DNA of 64,000 bases from Achatina immaculata (GCA_009760885.1 CM019721.1:16354196-16418195); one strand, 5' to 3'; positions 21,606 through 32,862 are shown, numbered from the stretch's first letter. Numbers and translations are program-made. The notes: a model not told the origin generated them from the sequence alone.

Positions 21606-22001
21606 TATTTCAAAAGTCATTCACAAAGCTGGGCTATGAAAAGAATGAGGAGGTTGAGGACTGGATGATGGAGAACATGCTAATCTTCATTAATCAGCTA
21701 AAAGATGAACCAATCTATTGCTCAGGAGTATGGAGGAAGAAAAGCACGCCTAAAACAGCCATGACAACAAATGGCATCCATCAGCATTCTACAAGGACCG
21801 TGCACAGCTAACACGGAGTAAGCGTTTATACTCCAATAACACTAAAACAAATGGACAGTATACACTTACTGGAATTAGTGCAAGCAAATTGCTGCGTCAT
21901 TATCGCTGTTTCAAACCAAACACTGCGAATATCCTTGTGAAACTTAAAGGCAGATCAAATACTAAAACGTTATCCAGATCGTGATGGCCAACGATGCTTT
22001 C

Positions 22002-23600
22002 TTCTTCTTCTTTTTCTTCTTCTTCTTCTTCTTCAGCTTTCCGAGCCATTAAGGCTCATTGCTGCAGATAAAGTTCATCTCAGTTCCTCTCTATTCTTAA
22101 TCTTCTCTCTCCAGTTGGTGAAACCAATTTCTTTTATATCCTCTTCTATGTTGTCTTTCCGTCTCTGTCTTGGTCTACCCCATGGTCTTGTTTCCCTCAT
22201 CTCTTATGCATACATTATTTTCGTTTATCTGTTCTCTTCCAGACTTTCTACATGCCTCATCCAGTGTAGTCTGTTCAGTTTCAAGACATTTATAATTCAT
22301 TGGGAAGAACACTGAACTGAACAGCTTATTTAAATAAGCTGTTCAGTTCAGTATTCTTTCTAGCTCTTCATTCTCCACTGTTGGTATCCTTTATCGGCCT
22401 AAAGATTCTTATTAAGATATTTTTTTCAAAGATCTGCAAGTGTTGTACTCCACGTTTCTGATCCATACATCACGGCTGGTCTTATTATAGGTTTGGAGAT
22501 TGTTATTTCTATTATAGTGGTCCGTTAGGGGTGCATATTGTCGCCTTACTTATTTAACTTGTATACTGAAAATATAACGAGGAATATTAGAGAAGATGTA
22601 GACAAAAAATATTATGATGTCATAACAATTGGAGGTTATGAAATATCAGAGATTAGATAAGCTGATGACACAGTATTACTGTCCATAGCACAAATAACAA
22701 TGGAAAAACTAATTATGTCAGTCTTAAAGAATAGTGAAGAGCAAAATCTCAATCTTAACGCGAAGAAAACTAAACTGATGACAACTGACAAAACAAACAA
22801 GGCAGCTGAAATATGTATCAATGAAGACAAATTGGAAGATGTTGAGAGTTTTGAATATCTTGGATCATTACTAACTAATAATGGAGATACAATGAGGGAA
22901 ATTAAAAGGAGGACATCTATTGCTCTTCAGAAAGTAAAACAAATAAAGAATCTGTGGAGAGGAACAGACAGAACTACAAAAATAAGATTTTTAAGGGCAT
23001 GCATCTTTCCCATCGCAACATATGCCTGTGAGACCTGGACACTTAACAAAACAGCTGAGAAACACATAAATGCCTTTGAATGTAAATGCTACAGAAAAAT
23101 CTTCAAATATCATGGACACAAAAAAGAACAAATATATCTATACTACAAGAACTTAATATTGAAGAAGGTTAGCTAGTAAAGAGGATTAAAGAGAGAAAAG
23201 TTAAATATTTTGGACACATTAAATGTCATGATAATCTAGAAAAGACCGTCTTGGAATGATACATAATGGGGAAAAGAGAGGAAGACCAAGGCGAAGATGG
23301 CTGCAAGATATCGTTGACGATCTGCAGATGGATGCATCAGCAACAGGCCATCTTGCTTACAACCAAGAGGCCTACAAGAGTGTTGTTTGGGAGGCAAAGT
23401 TCCGCAAGGGACATGCAAATGAATTAATGAGATTGTTATTTTGGTGATTTGGGACAGGATTTTGGATTTTAACAAGTGCTGCAAGCCGAAGTATATTTTA
23501 TTCTCTACCTGTACTCTGATTTGTAATTTCCTCGCTTACCGTGTTGCTTCTGTTGAAGGTTGTGCCTATATAACGGTGCTTCCTAAATTTGAAAATATAT
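22002..23600 (-). pseudogene. non-LTR element J with GAA tail, interrupted by A3
   Basis: The minus strand carries LLKSKILSQ (23429-23600) and, beyond the A3 insertion, PIIRPAVMYGSETWSTTLAD. Then LKLNRLHWMRHVESLEENR and ETRPWGRPRQRRKDNIEEDI followed by KEIGFTNWREKIKNREELR, a typical LINE C-terminus. It ends in a long (GAA)n tail (TTC repeats at 22002-22036 on the plus strand). Stops and frame changes throughout. Confidence 0.75.
22509..23428 (+). mobile_element. family A retrotransposon copy A3 nested in J
   Basis: GAGATTGTTATTT flanks the insert on both sides (22496-22508 and 23429-23441), a 13-bp TSD. The insert begins with a short CTATTATAGTGG of unknown origin, then VRQGCILSPYLF-coding sequence, and runs to the family 3' end. 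The YADD box reads aDDTVLL after a stop (RYADD altered to R-stop-ADD), and a frameshift occurs near 23100. Dead copy. Confidence 0.9.
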
Positions 23601-23602
23601 GA

Positions 23603-23866
23603 GTGTATGGTACAGTTTTACAAAAAGAAAGAGTGAGGAAAATGGGCTGAAACAAGAATGGCAGAAAGCAAGATGAGTACATATAAATGAAGGTCATATA
23701 ACGATCCAATATTTCGGCAAAAGCCTTTTTCAATGATCACATATAAAAACTAACACAAAAAACCACGAAAAATGTATGAAAAATATACACACTTAGTCCT
23801 TTGGCCTCCTCCTTGTAAGAAAGTCCGGGACGAAATTCTATCTATTTACAAAACTGTACCATACAC
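23603..23866. repeat. 22-bp inverted repeat flanking ~220 bp
   Basis: GTGTATGGTACAGTTTTACA on the left is matched, with two differences, by the complement of TTTACAAAACTGTACCATAC on the right. The enclosed sequence contains CAATATTTCGGCAAAAGCCT, a phrase reminiscent of Penelope-like element termini (memory only). No TSD was seen. Confidence 0.4.
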
Positions 23867-25144
23867 CCGTCTATTTTCATTACTAGACGCAGTTTTACTG
23901 CAGTTGTCATTTTTGTTTCACATTTCCTATATTTGACAGTGGGACAAACTTTTGAGGCTACTATCAACAGCTCAAAGATCAGTCAATCAATCAATACTGC
24001 GGCTCAAGACTGCCGCACAGCTGTAGATCTAGCGTGACCAAGGAATCTGAACATTAAAAAATACATGCATGTAAAAGCTACATTCTCGAGGTAAAATTCT
24101 TTCCTTGTTACCTTACATCGTACCAATTTTCTGAAATATTAAGTCAACGGTCAATTAGTCCATTCTAGTAGCCTGTGATTTGTATCATAGTTACCACAAG
24201 GTCAAACGGCTACGAACAGCACTGCTACAAAATTCACTCGGGTTCAAAATGTAATGTTCTTGTAATAAAAATTGACTATAAATGGTCAGTTAGAGGTGAC
24301 CTAAAAACAGATTTAGCATACTTCGTCTTTGAAAATGTCTTTTTTTTTGTAGTGTCAAATGCTGAGGAAAATATTAAAGAAATTATATCCTTCATCTGGG
24401 AGTCTGTGTTGAACTTAATTAGGTTTCGTTCATGGTGTTTGTATTTCAACATGTCTTTAGATTGCAGATCAGTTACTTCTAGTTGAAGATCTGATGGGAA
24501 GTCATCGATAATACAGTCAAAAGGATTTTAAAAGATATTTAACGTTCTAGGATTTCATCGAAGTATAACAAAAAAAGACTGTTGAAACAGAAGTTTCAAA
24601 TTACATGTCATCAATTATGCCTTAATCAGATCACGAGGAAAGAGAGTTTGCTTCTTGCTTGAACTTTTCGCAGCAACGGAAGTGAATAAGGCAGCTAAAA
24701 AAAAATCTTTCAGTTGAGATTGTGGAAAGGTCACTTTATTCTAAAATGGTTGCGCTGTTTAGTATATGTCGCATATAAACGTAGCATCAACTCCGCGGAT
24801 GAACACGTACAATTCCGAAATATCAAACACATCTGTTCACTCACTGAGCCAAATAAAATCATTGGAAATCTTTTGCTTTCTCTCCTAAAGTAGAACCACG
24901 TGGAAGATATGTGAAATTGTTTAAAAGAGCGAATCAAGCGGTCGAATGTCTAAAAAAAAAAAAAAACTAAAAAACTGGAGGGTGTAGAGAAAAAAAAATG
25001 ACGTATTTAAAGAACATAAAAGAAAGCAAAGTAATATTGTTAGATTAGAAAAGAAATAATGATGAAAGGCAAACGCACAAGACAACTGAAACACTTTTGC
25101 CGTACTAAGAATCATAATATTAAAATTAAAGCATACATATAGAA
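23867..25144. other. non-genic sequence
   Basis: No gene supported. A minus-strand frame near 24731-24937 was considered as a REC114 exon and rejected (phase mismatch). Confidence 0.35.
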
Positions 25145-25392
25145 AACGCTCGGTTTGCTAATCCGGTGGTACGGGGTTCAGTCCCAGAAGTGGGATGTTT
25201 TCTGGTACACACCAAAAAGGCTTCGTGGTTGACCTAGCCTCTAAAAATTGGTACCAGAGAAATCCGTGAAGGTAAAGCGGCCAGGCGTGATACTGACCAC
25301 ATCACACTTTCATGTGGCGAAGATAATGGAAAATACGGGCGTAACACCGTATTCCCCAATATGCCTTAATGGCATGGAAACCTTTACCTTAC
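25145..25392 (+). repeat. tRNA-related SINE F
   Basis: GCTCGGTTTGCTAATCCGGT followed by GGTACGGGGTTCAGTCCCAG gives box A-like and box B (GGTTCAGTCCC) motifs in a tRNA-like head. The body includes GACCACATCACACTTTCATG, and the end is CTTAATGGCATGGAAACCTT then TACCTTAC. A 3' fragment of the same family lies inverted at 30491-30545. Confidence 0.72.
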
Positions 25393-25519
25393 GTAGAGAA
25401 AAAGTGAAAAGAAAAGAAGCAAACGGAAGACAAATAATATACATCATCAAGAGGTGGACGATTGTGAACTTAAGTGAGAAATATCTGAAAGTTTTCTGTA
25501 ACTCAGTTCAGAGAAACTA

Positions 25520-26263
25520 CGAGGGTCATACCAAAAATCGCGAGCAAAAATCTTTTTAAAATCAGAATTTATAGACTGAGAAAATATAAATGTATCACCT
25601 TAATTTGCATCCTTTGCACTTCATGTAGAGGTCATATGATGTCACCACTATGTGTAACGTGACCACGCGGAGCAGAAACAAAATGGCAGGTGCTGAAATT
25701 TCGTTTCGTCAACGTGCTGTTATTGAGTTCCTTGTTAAAGAGGAAAGCCCGCTGCTGAAGTTCACCAAAGACTTCAACTTGCCTACGGAGATGTGTGTAT
25801 GGTGCTAGCAATGTTAGGAGGTGGGTGGAACATTTCAAAGATGGAAACACGACCATCCAAGATATGCCTCGCAGCGGTCGCCCTCGAACTGCCTCCACTG
25901 AATGCAACGTGGTAAGGGTTGACGACATCATTAAAGAAGACAGACGTGTCGCAGTATCTGAAATCGCTGTAAATCTTGGAATAGGACACAATGCAGTACA
26001 GGAAATGATTTAAACCATAGGCTATAGAATAGTTTGTGCCCCTTGGGTCCTACGTTTGTTGACTGAAGATCACAAAGCTGTGAGAAAAACTGCCACTCAA
26101 GACCTTCTTAGAAATTCTTCCACGCCCTGCCTATAGCCCCGACCTGGCACTCAGTGATTACCATCTTTTCAGTTTTGTGAAAGAACAAATGCGAGGCCGT
26201 CACTATGACATAAGAGAGAACGTCCAGAAAGCAGTGCATCTGAGCCTTCGGTCAACTGGAACA

Positions 26264-26265
<2 letters not shown>
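25520..26265 (+). mobile_element. core-deleted mariner element
   Basis: The left end CGAGGGTCATACCAAAAATC follows a TA. The plus frame reads MAGAEISFRQRAVIEFLVKE and, after a small frame change, NVRRWVEHFKDGNTTIQDMP then RSGRPRTAS (helix-turn-helix and linker of a Mos1-type mariner transposase). The frame stops at 26011. Soon after, the text jumps to a sequence corresponding to the third catalytic region (SPDLALSDYHLF in a shifted frame near 26135-26170), so roughly the middle third, with the catalytic Asp residues, is gone. The right TIR is absent, cut by the CT repeat of the next element. Confidence 0.82.
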
Positions 26266-26309
<44 letters not shown>

Positions 26310-27445
26310 CCTTAAGTGCCTATGCCTCATGGGGCTTCCACAAGGATTTTCCATAAATGCCTGTCCTTTGCCTTTTTTTCTGCTCTTGCCCAGGTGAGCC
26401 CTCTATTGCTCAACATCCATTTAAAATCCATTGGTAATACTTCATCCTTTAACTCAAACCTGTTTCAGTATTTACTTGCTTGTAATTATATGCCTCCATA
26501 AAATAACCAGCACTTTCTCAACACATGGCTCGTAAACCATCAAGTACTTCAATGACATAGTTAGAAAAGCAACTTGTTAGAGATTGTTAGAAATTATTTT
26601 AATGTTTGTTAAAAAAACATATGTTAGAAGATCTGTATTTACAATGTATTTTTGTTTATGTATATGTCTGCTTGTGTATGTGTGCGTGAGTGCTATTTTA
26701 TTAGGTTAATTACTTCTTATCTTTTACTTTGAATGTAGTAGTTAAATCTTACACTCTTTTGATATGTTTTTCCTAATTTAATTTGTATAGTTGTACTAAA
26801 TCAAGTGTGTGAGAAGAATGAAAGATGGAGTGATGAAGGGCAGAATGTAAGACGGGCCTGCGTGCCCAATTCTTTACCCTTTAACAATAAAGATTATTCA
26901 TTCATTCAACATCCTTTCTGTTGTTCTTCTCCATGTCTCTACCTTTACTTCTGTTCCCCTGTGGTATCCATCTTAGTGCTATTTTTGGTAGTGAGTTGTC
27001 AGCCATTTGAAGCACATGTCCCAATCATCGCCAGCGTCTGTCCTCAATAATTGCTGTCAGTGGCTTCATCTGCATTTCTGTCAAGAAGATGTTATTTCTT
27101 ATGGTGTTTGGCCAAAATATTTTTCTAATTCTTCGTAAACATTTAGTGTGGACAGAATTCAACTTATTTTCTATGGTTTTGGTGATTTTCCAGCATTCAC
27201 TTCCATAGAGTAGTACACTTAGAACATTGCTCTTAAATATCCTGATTTTCGTATTCATGCTTAGTTTTTTTAGATTACCATACAGTCTGCAGCATTGCAA
27301 AAGCCTGGTTTGCTCTAGTAAGTCTGCTATTGATGTCCTCTGTACTGTCTCCATTTTCTACTACTCTACTGCCAAGATATACAAATTCGTTGACCTACTC
27401 CAAAGGTTTTGCCATCCAAACATTCACCATTAAACTTGACTATTA
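26266..27445 (-). pseudogene. RTE-type element C1 with GA tail, split by an insertion
   Basis: The minus strand carries IRIFKSNVLSVLLYGSECWK, then CLRRIRKIFWPNTIRNN and AIIEDRRWR, the hallmark C-terminal half of RTE-like LINEs (YGSECW...T; CLRRI..I.WP; RRWRW.GHVLR). Beyond a 487-bp insertion the protein end continues (LGKSRKKGKGQAFVENPCGS, partly frameshifted) and terminates in (GA)n, i.e. CT repeats at 26269-26306. The 5' part is missing. Related 3' ends with GA tails occur at 54295-54492 and 55191-55634. Confidence 0.8.
26419..26905 (+). mobile_element. 5'-truncated LINE 3'UTR inserted in C1
   Basis: TCAACATCC is present on both sides (26410-26418 and 26906-26914), a 9-bp TSD that splits the C1 reading. 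The insert ends with AATAAAGATTATTCATTCAT, i.e. a polyadenylation-signal-like AATAAA followed by an ATTC tail, as at the end of several LINE families. No protein similarity recognised in the 487 bp. Confidence 0.78.
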
Positions 27446-28196
27446 CCAGTTTTTATCATCAAACTTTCATCACCATCACAAACTTGACTAACATCAGTTT
27501 TACCATCAGTCTAAAACTAATATTAAATTGAAACTATCAACTATGAAAGGCCAAAAAAATGAAGCTAATGAAGAGAAAAGTCATATACTAATAGAATAAC
27601 TAAGAATCGCTAGCATCTTTGATCTATCTGCCCACCAGAACTGCTATTCCAGCCTGCAATAAGGAAGTCACGTCTCAACAGCAGTAACACAGATCTCTGA
27701 AAACATTGTGGGCTTTCTTGATGAGAAGCTCTCTTCACATCTCAATTCTAAGAAACGATGACAAAGAAGGTAACATTTTCTTTTCTTCTAAGGATGAAGT
27801 ATTTTGAAAAAAAAGTCATAGTTGCTGGTGTGTTTGCGTCCCTCCCCCCCCTTTCCCCCAATATACAACACGCTGCATTTTGTGCTCTTTTCTCTTATAA
27901 GGATGATACCAGAAAGCTAAGTATTTACATTTTTGGTCTATCTTCCATGCCTTTGTTGTGTATATCTTGTACGTGATCTTTCAAAGAGGCTTTCGCCAGG
28001 GTATCGGTTTGTTGTAATCTAGTTTTATTTATACATGTTTGTGTTATTTTCTGCCACTCTTGTTTTTTGCCTAATTTATTTATTTATTATAAAACTGAAC
28101 ATACAGCTCAGTCTACCTGGATTACAAGCCGTTAAAAATTTAACGTGATATTTAAAATAACCCATAAAAAGCAATTTTCACATCCAGATGTATTGT
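27446..28196. other. non-genic sequence
   Basis: No element or gene recognised. Ends in the left TSD of A5. Confidence 0.35.
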
Positions 28197-29528
28197 TGAA
28201 TCCAGATAATGTTAGTTATAGTCACCAGAAACTTTGGGAAATAATGGAAAAAATGAGATTTCCAACACATTTGATACAATTAACATCACTGCTGTATCTA
28301 GACCAACAAGCAGCAGTAAGAATAAATGGTGAAACAACAACTTGGTTTGACATAAAACAAGGGGTCCGTCAGGGGTGCATATTGTCACCCTACTTATTTA
28401 ACTTGTATACTGAAAATATAACTAGGAATGTTAGAGAAGATGTAAATAAAGAATATTACAATGCCATAACAATTGGAGGTTATGAAATACCAGAGATTAG
28501 ATATGCTGATGACACAGTGTTACTGTCCACAACACAAAAAGGAATGGAAAAACTAATTATGTCAGTCCGTAAGAACAACGAAGAGCAGAACCTCTATCTT
28601 AATGCTAAGAAAACTTAATTGATAACAACTGACAAAACAAACAAGGCAGCTGAAATATGTATCAATGAGGAAAAACTGGAAGAAGTGGAGAGTTTTGAAT
28701 ATCTTGGATCACTACTAACTAATAATGCAGATACACTGAGGGAAATTAAAAGGAAGACATCTATAGCTCTTCAGAAAGTAAAACAAATAAAGAATCTGTG
28801 GAGAGGAGCAGACAGAACTACAAAAAAAAAAAAAAGATTTTTAAGGGCATGCATCTTTCCCATAGCAACATATACCTGTGAGACGTGGACACTTAACAAA
28901 ACAGCTGAGAAACACATAAATGCCTTTGAATGTAAATGCTACAGAAGAGTTCTCCAAATATCGTGGACACAAAAAAGAAAACAATATATCTATACTACAA
29001 GAGCTTAGTATTGGAGAAGGCTGGCTAGTAAAGAGGATTAAAGAGAGAAAACTTAAATATTTTGGACATATTAAACGTCACGATAATTTAGAGAAGACCG
29101 TATTGGAAGGATACATAATGGGGAAAAGAAAAAGAGGAAGACCAAAACGAAGATGGCTGCAAGACATCGTTGACGATCTGGAAATGGATGCAGCAGCAGC
29201 AGGCCATCTTGCTCACAACCGAGAGGCCTACAGGAGTGCTGTTTGGGAGGCAAAGTTCCGCAAGGGACATGCAAATGAATGAATGAATGAGTCACCATTC
29301 TACGATGGTAGGCAGATGATCTCAATGTAGGGACAATGGCTACGATCACTGACTAGTACAGTCACTCTTCGGAAGGAAAACAATAGTAAACTACCTTCTG
29401 GAAATATACCAAGAAACCCAAACAGCAATGGATGTATCAGCAACAGGCCATCTTGCTCACAACCGAGAGGCCTACAGGAGTGCTGTTAGGGAGGCAAAGT
29501 TCTGCAAGGGACATGCAAATGAATGAAC
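28197..29528 (+). mobile_element. chimeric mini-element A5 (family A 5'UTR joined to 3' end), interrupted by A4
   Basis: GATGTATTGT flanks both ends (28187-28196 and 29529-29538), a 10-bp TSD. Without the nested A4 and its duplicated TSD the element is 262 bp. About 160 bp match the 5'UTR of the long family A copy (complement of about 58720-58890), immediately followed by the last ~100 bp of family A ending in GAATGAA. The junction falls at the start codon, where both parents share ATGG. No protein is encoded. Confidence 0.82.
28228..29289 (+). mobile_element. family A retrotransposon copy A4 nested in A5
   Basis: AGTCACCA is duplicated (28220-28227 and 29290-29297). The left flank (ATAATGTTAGTTATAGTCAC) and right flank (CATTCTACGATGGTAGGCAG) together reproduce the 5'UTR at 58797-58890, proving insertion into A5. 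The copy starts just after motif A, keeps VRQGCILSPYLFNLYTEN and RYADDTVLL, and is broken by a stop at 28617-28619, an A-run slippage near 28820-28832 and a frameshift near 28980. Confidence 0.92.
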
Positions 29529-29671
29529 GATGTATTGTCAGCCTTAACTATTATTTTCATAAAAAATTAAAAACAGGCTTCCTCGGTTTTCATCGTAAAA
29601 GCAACGCATCTAGATTGCGTGTGGGAGGCGTAGCTTCTATGTTGTATTACTCAGCTAATCTTTCATTACAA

Positions 29672-29765
29672 TAAAATTTCTTATTACATCTTTCCCGTGG
29701 TGCTAAACGTCACATACTGTTCGTATGGTAGTTCGCCAATTTTTCTAGTTTTCGGGGACTTTTCA
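29672..29765 (-). repeat. short 3'-terminal fragment of RTE family B
   Basis: Plus-strand TTACATCTTTCCCGTGGTGC then TAAACGTCACATACTGTTCG is the complement of the B1 end. Only ~90 bp remain, as in the copies at 9535, 36789 and 38272. Confidence 0.65.
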
Positions 29766-30173
29766 ACCTCATCAAGGGAAGTTATGCCCACTAAAACAAT
29801 AAAATTTACTCGGAAACAATTCCCGGGTTCTTACTTTTGATAACTGTGGTCTTCAAAAGTTCAGCAACATCCGGCTCTAAAAGTGGTTCCAAATTGAAAC
29901 AAGGAAAATATGGCGGTATGTTGGGGCAAAATCGAGAGGACAATAAAAGTCGATAGTTGGGAAGAATATTCCTAGAAATGAGTAAGTGCACAGTAACTTC
30001 ATCTGACTAAACAAAATATGTCGAAATAAAAGTATATATCTATAATATAAATATTTTTACATAATTGACGAAATATGAACTCGATATACAAGTAGTGACG
30101 TAAAGAGGCACCCAACTCAGTAGCAAAATAAACATGCAGATAAAAAGCGATATTTTACCACTAGCATATTACC

Positions 30174-30358
30174 TTCTTCTTCTTCTTCGTTCGCTTCTAC
30201 CACCAAAACCGCACTGTGATCCCACTGAATTTACGCCTGTGGTCCTCGTTAAGTCCCCGAAAGGACCACACGAGATCCACGAGAGGACCACAAGGGATTC
30301 AGAGTATCGCAGGGCTTTAGCCTGTATTCTTGGTGGGTCTCTGAAGCGGATTGCGTGA
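30174..30358 (-). repeat. structured repeat E, copy E3 (3' end only)
   Basis: GCATATTACC lies on both sides (30164-30173 and 30359-30368), a 10-bp TSD. The 185-bp insert is the complement of the E 3' module ending GAAGCGAACGAAGAAGAAGA. The 5' truncation and GAA end show it moved by target-primed reverse transcription (inference). Confidence 0.9.
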
Positions 30359-30490
30359 GCATATTACCAAATTTCGGACCTTTTAAAATATAACAAAATT
30401 AGCATATCTGGGGCATTAAAAAAATTTAATTGTACTCAGTGTTAGCAAACTCTCAAAATTCTTCCAGGTTTTCTACTTCTACAGTATTAA

Positions 30491-30545
30491 AAAAAAAAAA
30501 AGGTAAAGGTAATCCTGTCATGCCTTAGAGGCACGTAAGGATATG
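30491..30545 (-). repeat. 3' fragment of SINE F
   Basis: AAGGTAAAGGTAATCCTGTC then ATGCCTTAGAGGCACGTAAG is an imperfect complement of the SINE F end at 25335-25390. Confidence 0.55.
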
Positions 30546-31149
30546 GTGTTAGGAGTACTAGTGTGAAAAAGGCTGTATGTTTTGATGGCAAAGATTTCTG
30601 TATCACAAGGTAATTGATCAAGTTCATTCTGTACATAAGTGTACAATGTAAGTGCAGCATCCAATGCCTACCAATTTTCTACCCATATCTTCATGTAAAA
30701 CAAAACTTTTTGACTATTTTAGTCTTATGCTGGGTTAAAATCTCTCCTGTTAAATCATCATATCATCAGTCATTCTTTAACACCAAACTCTGAAGCAAAT
30801 ATTCTAACTAGCACAGGTCATACTTACTTTGATGCACACATATGCACCAAAAATTCCTGCATGCATCATCATTCTTTTGATTTTTTTTTTTTTGGGTGGG
30901 GGCGGCTGTTCATTGTGTTTTTTTTTTATTTAACTGCATGTGAGAAAAAAATATTTATTTTTCCTAAGTACAGACACAGACAGAAATTTAAAATACAAAC
31001 TGTCTGTACTAAATATGGACGTATGGTAACCATAACATATCCTTTTTATTCTTCAATTAATTTTTTTAAATTGTTATATTTTCTCTCAGAATAACTGAAA
31101 TTAAAGCTCATAGTGTCTGATGTCTTTGTAAAGATACTGAAAATGACAA
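30546..31149. other. non-genic sequence
   Basis: AT-rich with T-runs near 30879-30930. Nothing recognised. Confidence 0.35.
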
Positions 31150-31325
31150 CATAGCAAATGGGGATTGAACTGGCAATCTGGGGGTGAAGATGCAGTCCAA
31201 CGTGGCAATCAGCAGTCCATAACTGACCTATTAGCATGAGGGGTTGGCAAACCATAGCTGACCAAAACCCTGTCCCACCTCTCCATTTGTATTCTCAGTA
31301 ACAGGCCTATCTTGGCTAATGAGAC
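31150..31325 (-). repeat. repeat N, SINE-like, copy 1
   Basis: On the minus strand this contains GTCAGCTATGGTTTGCCAAC, GACTGCTGATTGCC and GCCAGTTCAATCCCC (box B-like). A plus-strand relative lies at 60030-60195 with GATCAGCTATGGTTTGCCAA and GTGTTGCTGACTGCC. The two copies define a dispersed repeat of at least 150 bp. Confidence 0.55.
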
Positions 31326-32118
31326 AGGGATTGCTGTAATCTTTATGGCGGTGGAGTCTGCTAAAGAAATATTGCACCCTCACTGCTTTTTAGCTCCACT
31401 CTGAAAAAAAAAGGAGCCATAATCTGCTCTGTCTGACATGATTTTGTGCCTCAACACTTTCAGCGCATCGACAGCATAAAACATCATGCTCACAGTTTCA
31501 GGGTGAAGACACTGGCATTTTGTAGATCCTGGAGCTGGCCTAAGATGCAGACATTGCAGGAAAAATGCCTACCAGTTTGGAAAACAGTAGTATAACAGCA
31601 GCCTGTTTACTTGGTCTTCCGCTTAGAGCAGTGGTTCTTGTTCTGATGACCTGTTAATTTTGGGTGTAAATTGTTGTAAAATACTACTAAAGGGAAGGCT
31701 GAGAAGAGAACTTGTTAAGCATAGTAAGATATTCTGGAATAGAAGTTTCTTAGCTTTCAACAGAAAAAAAATGTGTAAAATATAAATGCTCAGAGTACTA
31801 AAAAAAAAAAAGAACAGTATCAAACATTATGAGAACAAAAAAAAACATACGAAGTTCCCAGGTAAATGTGTAGGAAATTCAGTCCTCACTATTCCAAGAG
31901 AAAAACCTTGTACTAGCAGCGTGGATAGACCTGAAGAAAGCCTTTGATAAAGTATGGAAAAAAGGTCTGCTGTGGAAACTAAGAAACTGCAATGTGAATG
32001 GAAGACTGTACAACTGGATAAAGTCCTATTTACACAATAGAAGAGCTAGATTAGTAATGGATGACACAAAAGCCAGAAAGTACTTCTGCGACATGGTGTA
32101 CCACAAGGAGGAGTCCTT

Positions 32119-32862
32119 TTGCCTACACTATTCCTTGTATTCATTAATGACCTGGTCAAGGAACTTCCCTATAGAATCAAAGCGGCACTGTATGCAGATG
32201 ATCTGGTCATGTGGTGTACAGATGAATATGCGACAGTTGCTACACAGAGACTCCAAAGAGCAGCAGACATCTTGACATCATGGACAAACAAATGGTGTGT
32301 AAGTATAAACACAGAGAAATCAAGTACCACTCTGTTCACCCTCTCATCTAAACAGAAAGCAGGTAAGATCTTTGTAAATGAAATACCCTTAAGGATGGAC
32401 AACCAACCCACTTACTTAGGAGTGACTCTTGACTCAAAACTGACGTGGAAGCAACACATCAACAGTGCAGAAGCAAAAGCCAGAAGAAAACTAGCCATAT
32501 TAAGAAAATTGAGTGGAACCACATGGGGAGCTAGTGAAAGAATTCTCAAGAATGTATATCAGCAAAGTATTCTACCACATTTAGAATATGGCTCAACATC
32601 TTGGTGCACAGCATCAAACACTATGCTGCATAATCTAGACAAGGTTCAAAATCAGTCACTACGGATTATCACAGGTGCCATGAGGTCCACACCAATAGTA
32701 GAAATGCAGAAAATAGTTGGTGTTCAACCGCTAAAGGAACGTAGAGACACAAAGGTCATGACCATGGGAGAAAAATTTCTTAGCTCTGTAAGCCATCCCC
32801 TGAAGGAGAGATTCAATAACTTGGCATTAGGACGGCTTAAAAGAAGCAGCTTCATTCATTAG
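32119..32862 (+). CDS. reverse transcriptase part of LINE K
   Basis: The frame carries LFLVFINDLVKELPYRIKAA and LYADDLVMW (motif C, YADD). Next come WTNKWCVSINTEKSSTTLFT (motif D/thumb), TYLGVTLDSKLTWKQHINSA and LPHLEYGSTSWCTAS, the standard order for I/Jockey-group LINEs. Motif A (DLKKAFDKVWKKGL) is at 31927-31968 and motif B (RHGVPQGGVLLPTL) at 32089-32130, separated by one frameshift. The frame stops at TAG 32860-32862 but continues in the same frame into the RNase H region, so this is one decayed polyprotein. The first Met is not a real start. Confidence 0.85.
   Translation: MPTLFLVFINDLVKELPYRIKAALYADDLVMWCTDEYATVATQRLQRAADILTSWTNKWCVSINTEKSSTTLFTLSSKQKAGKIFVNEIPLRMDNQPTYLGVTLDSKLTWKQHINSAEAKARRKLAILRKLSGTTWGASERILKNVYQQSILPHLEYGSTSWCTASNTMLHNLDKVQNQSLRIITGAMRSTPIVEMQKIVGVQPLKERRDTKVMTMGEKFLSSVSHPLKERFNNLALGRLKRSSFIH

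Noticed and set aside
24731..24937. Minus-strand frame (STWFYFRRESKRFPMILFGS...) as the missing REC114 upstream exon
   Set aside because: Weak pattern similarity to the W..F...ES region, but no donor in the phase 0 needed to join the exon at 9002, and no supporting acceptor.
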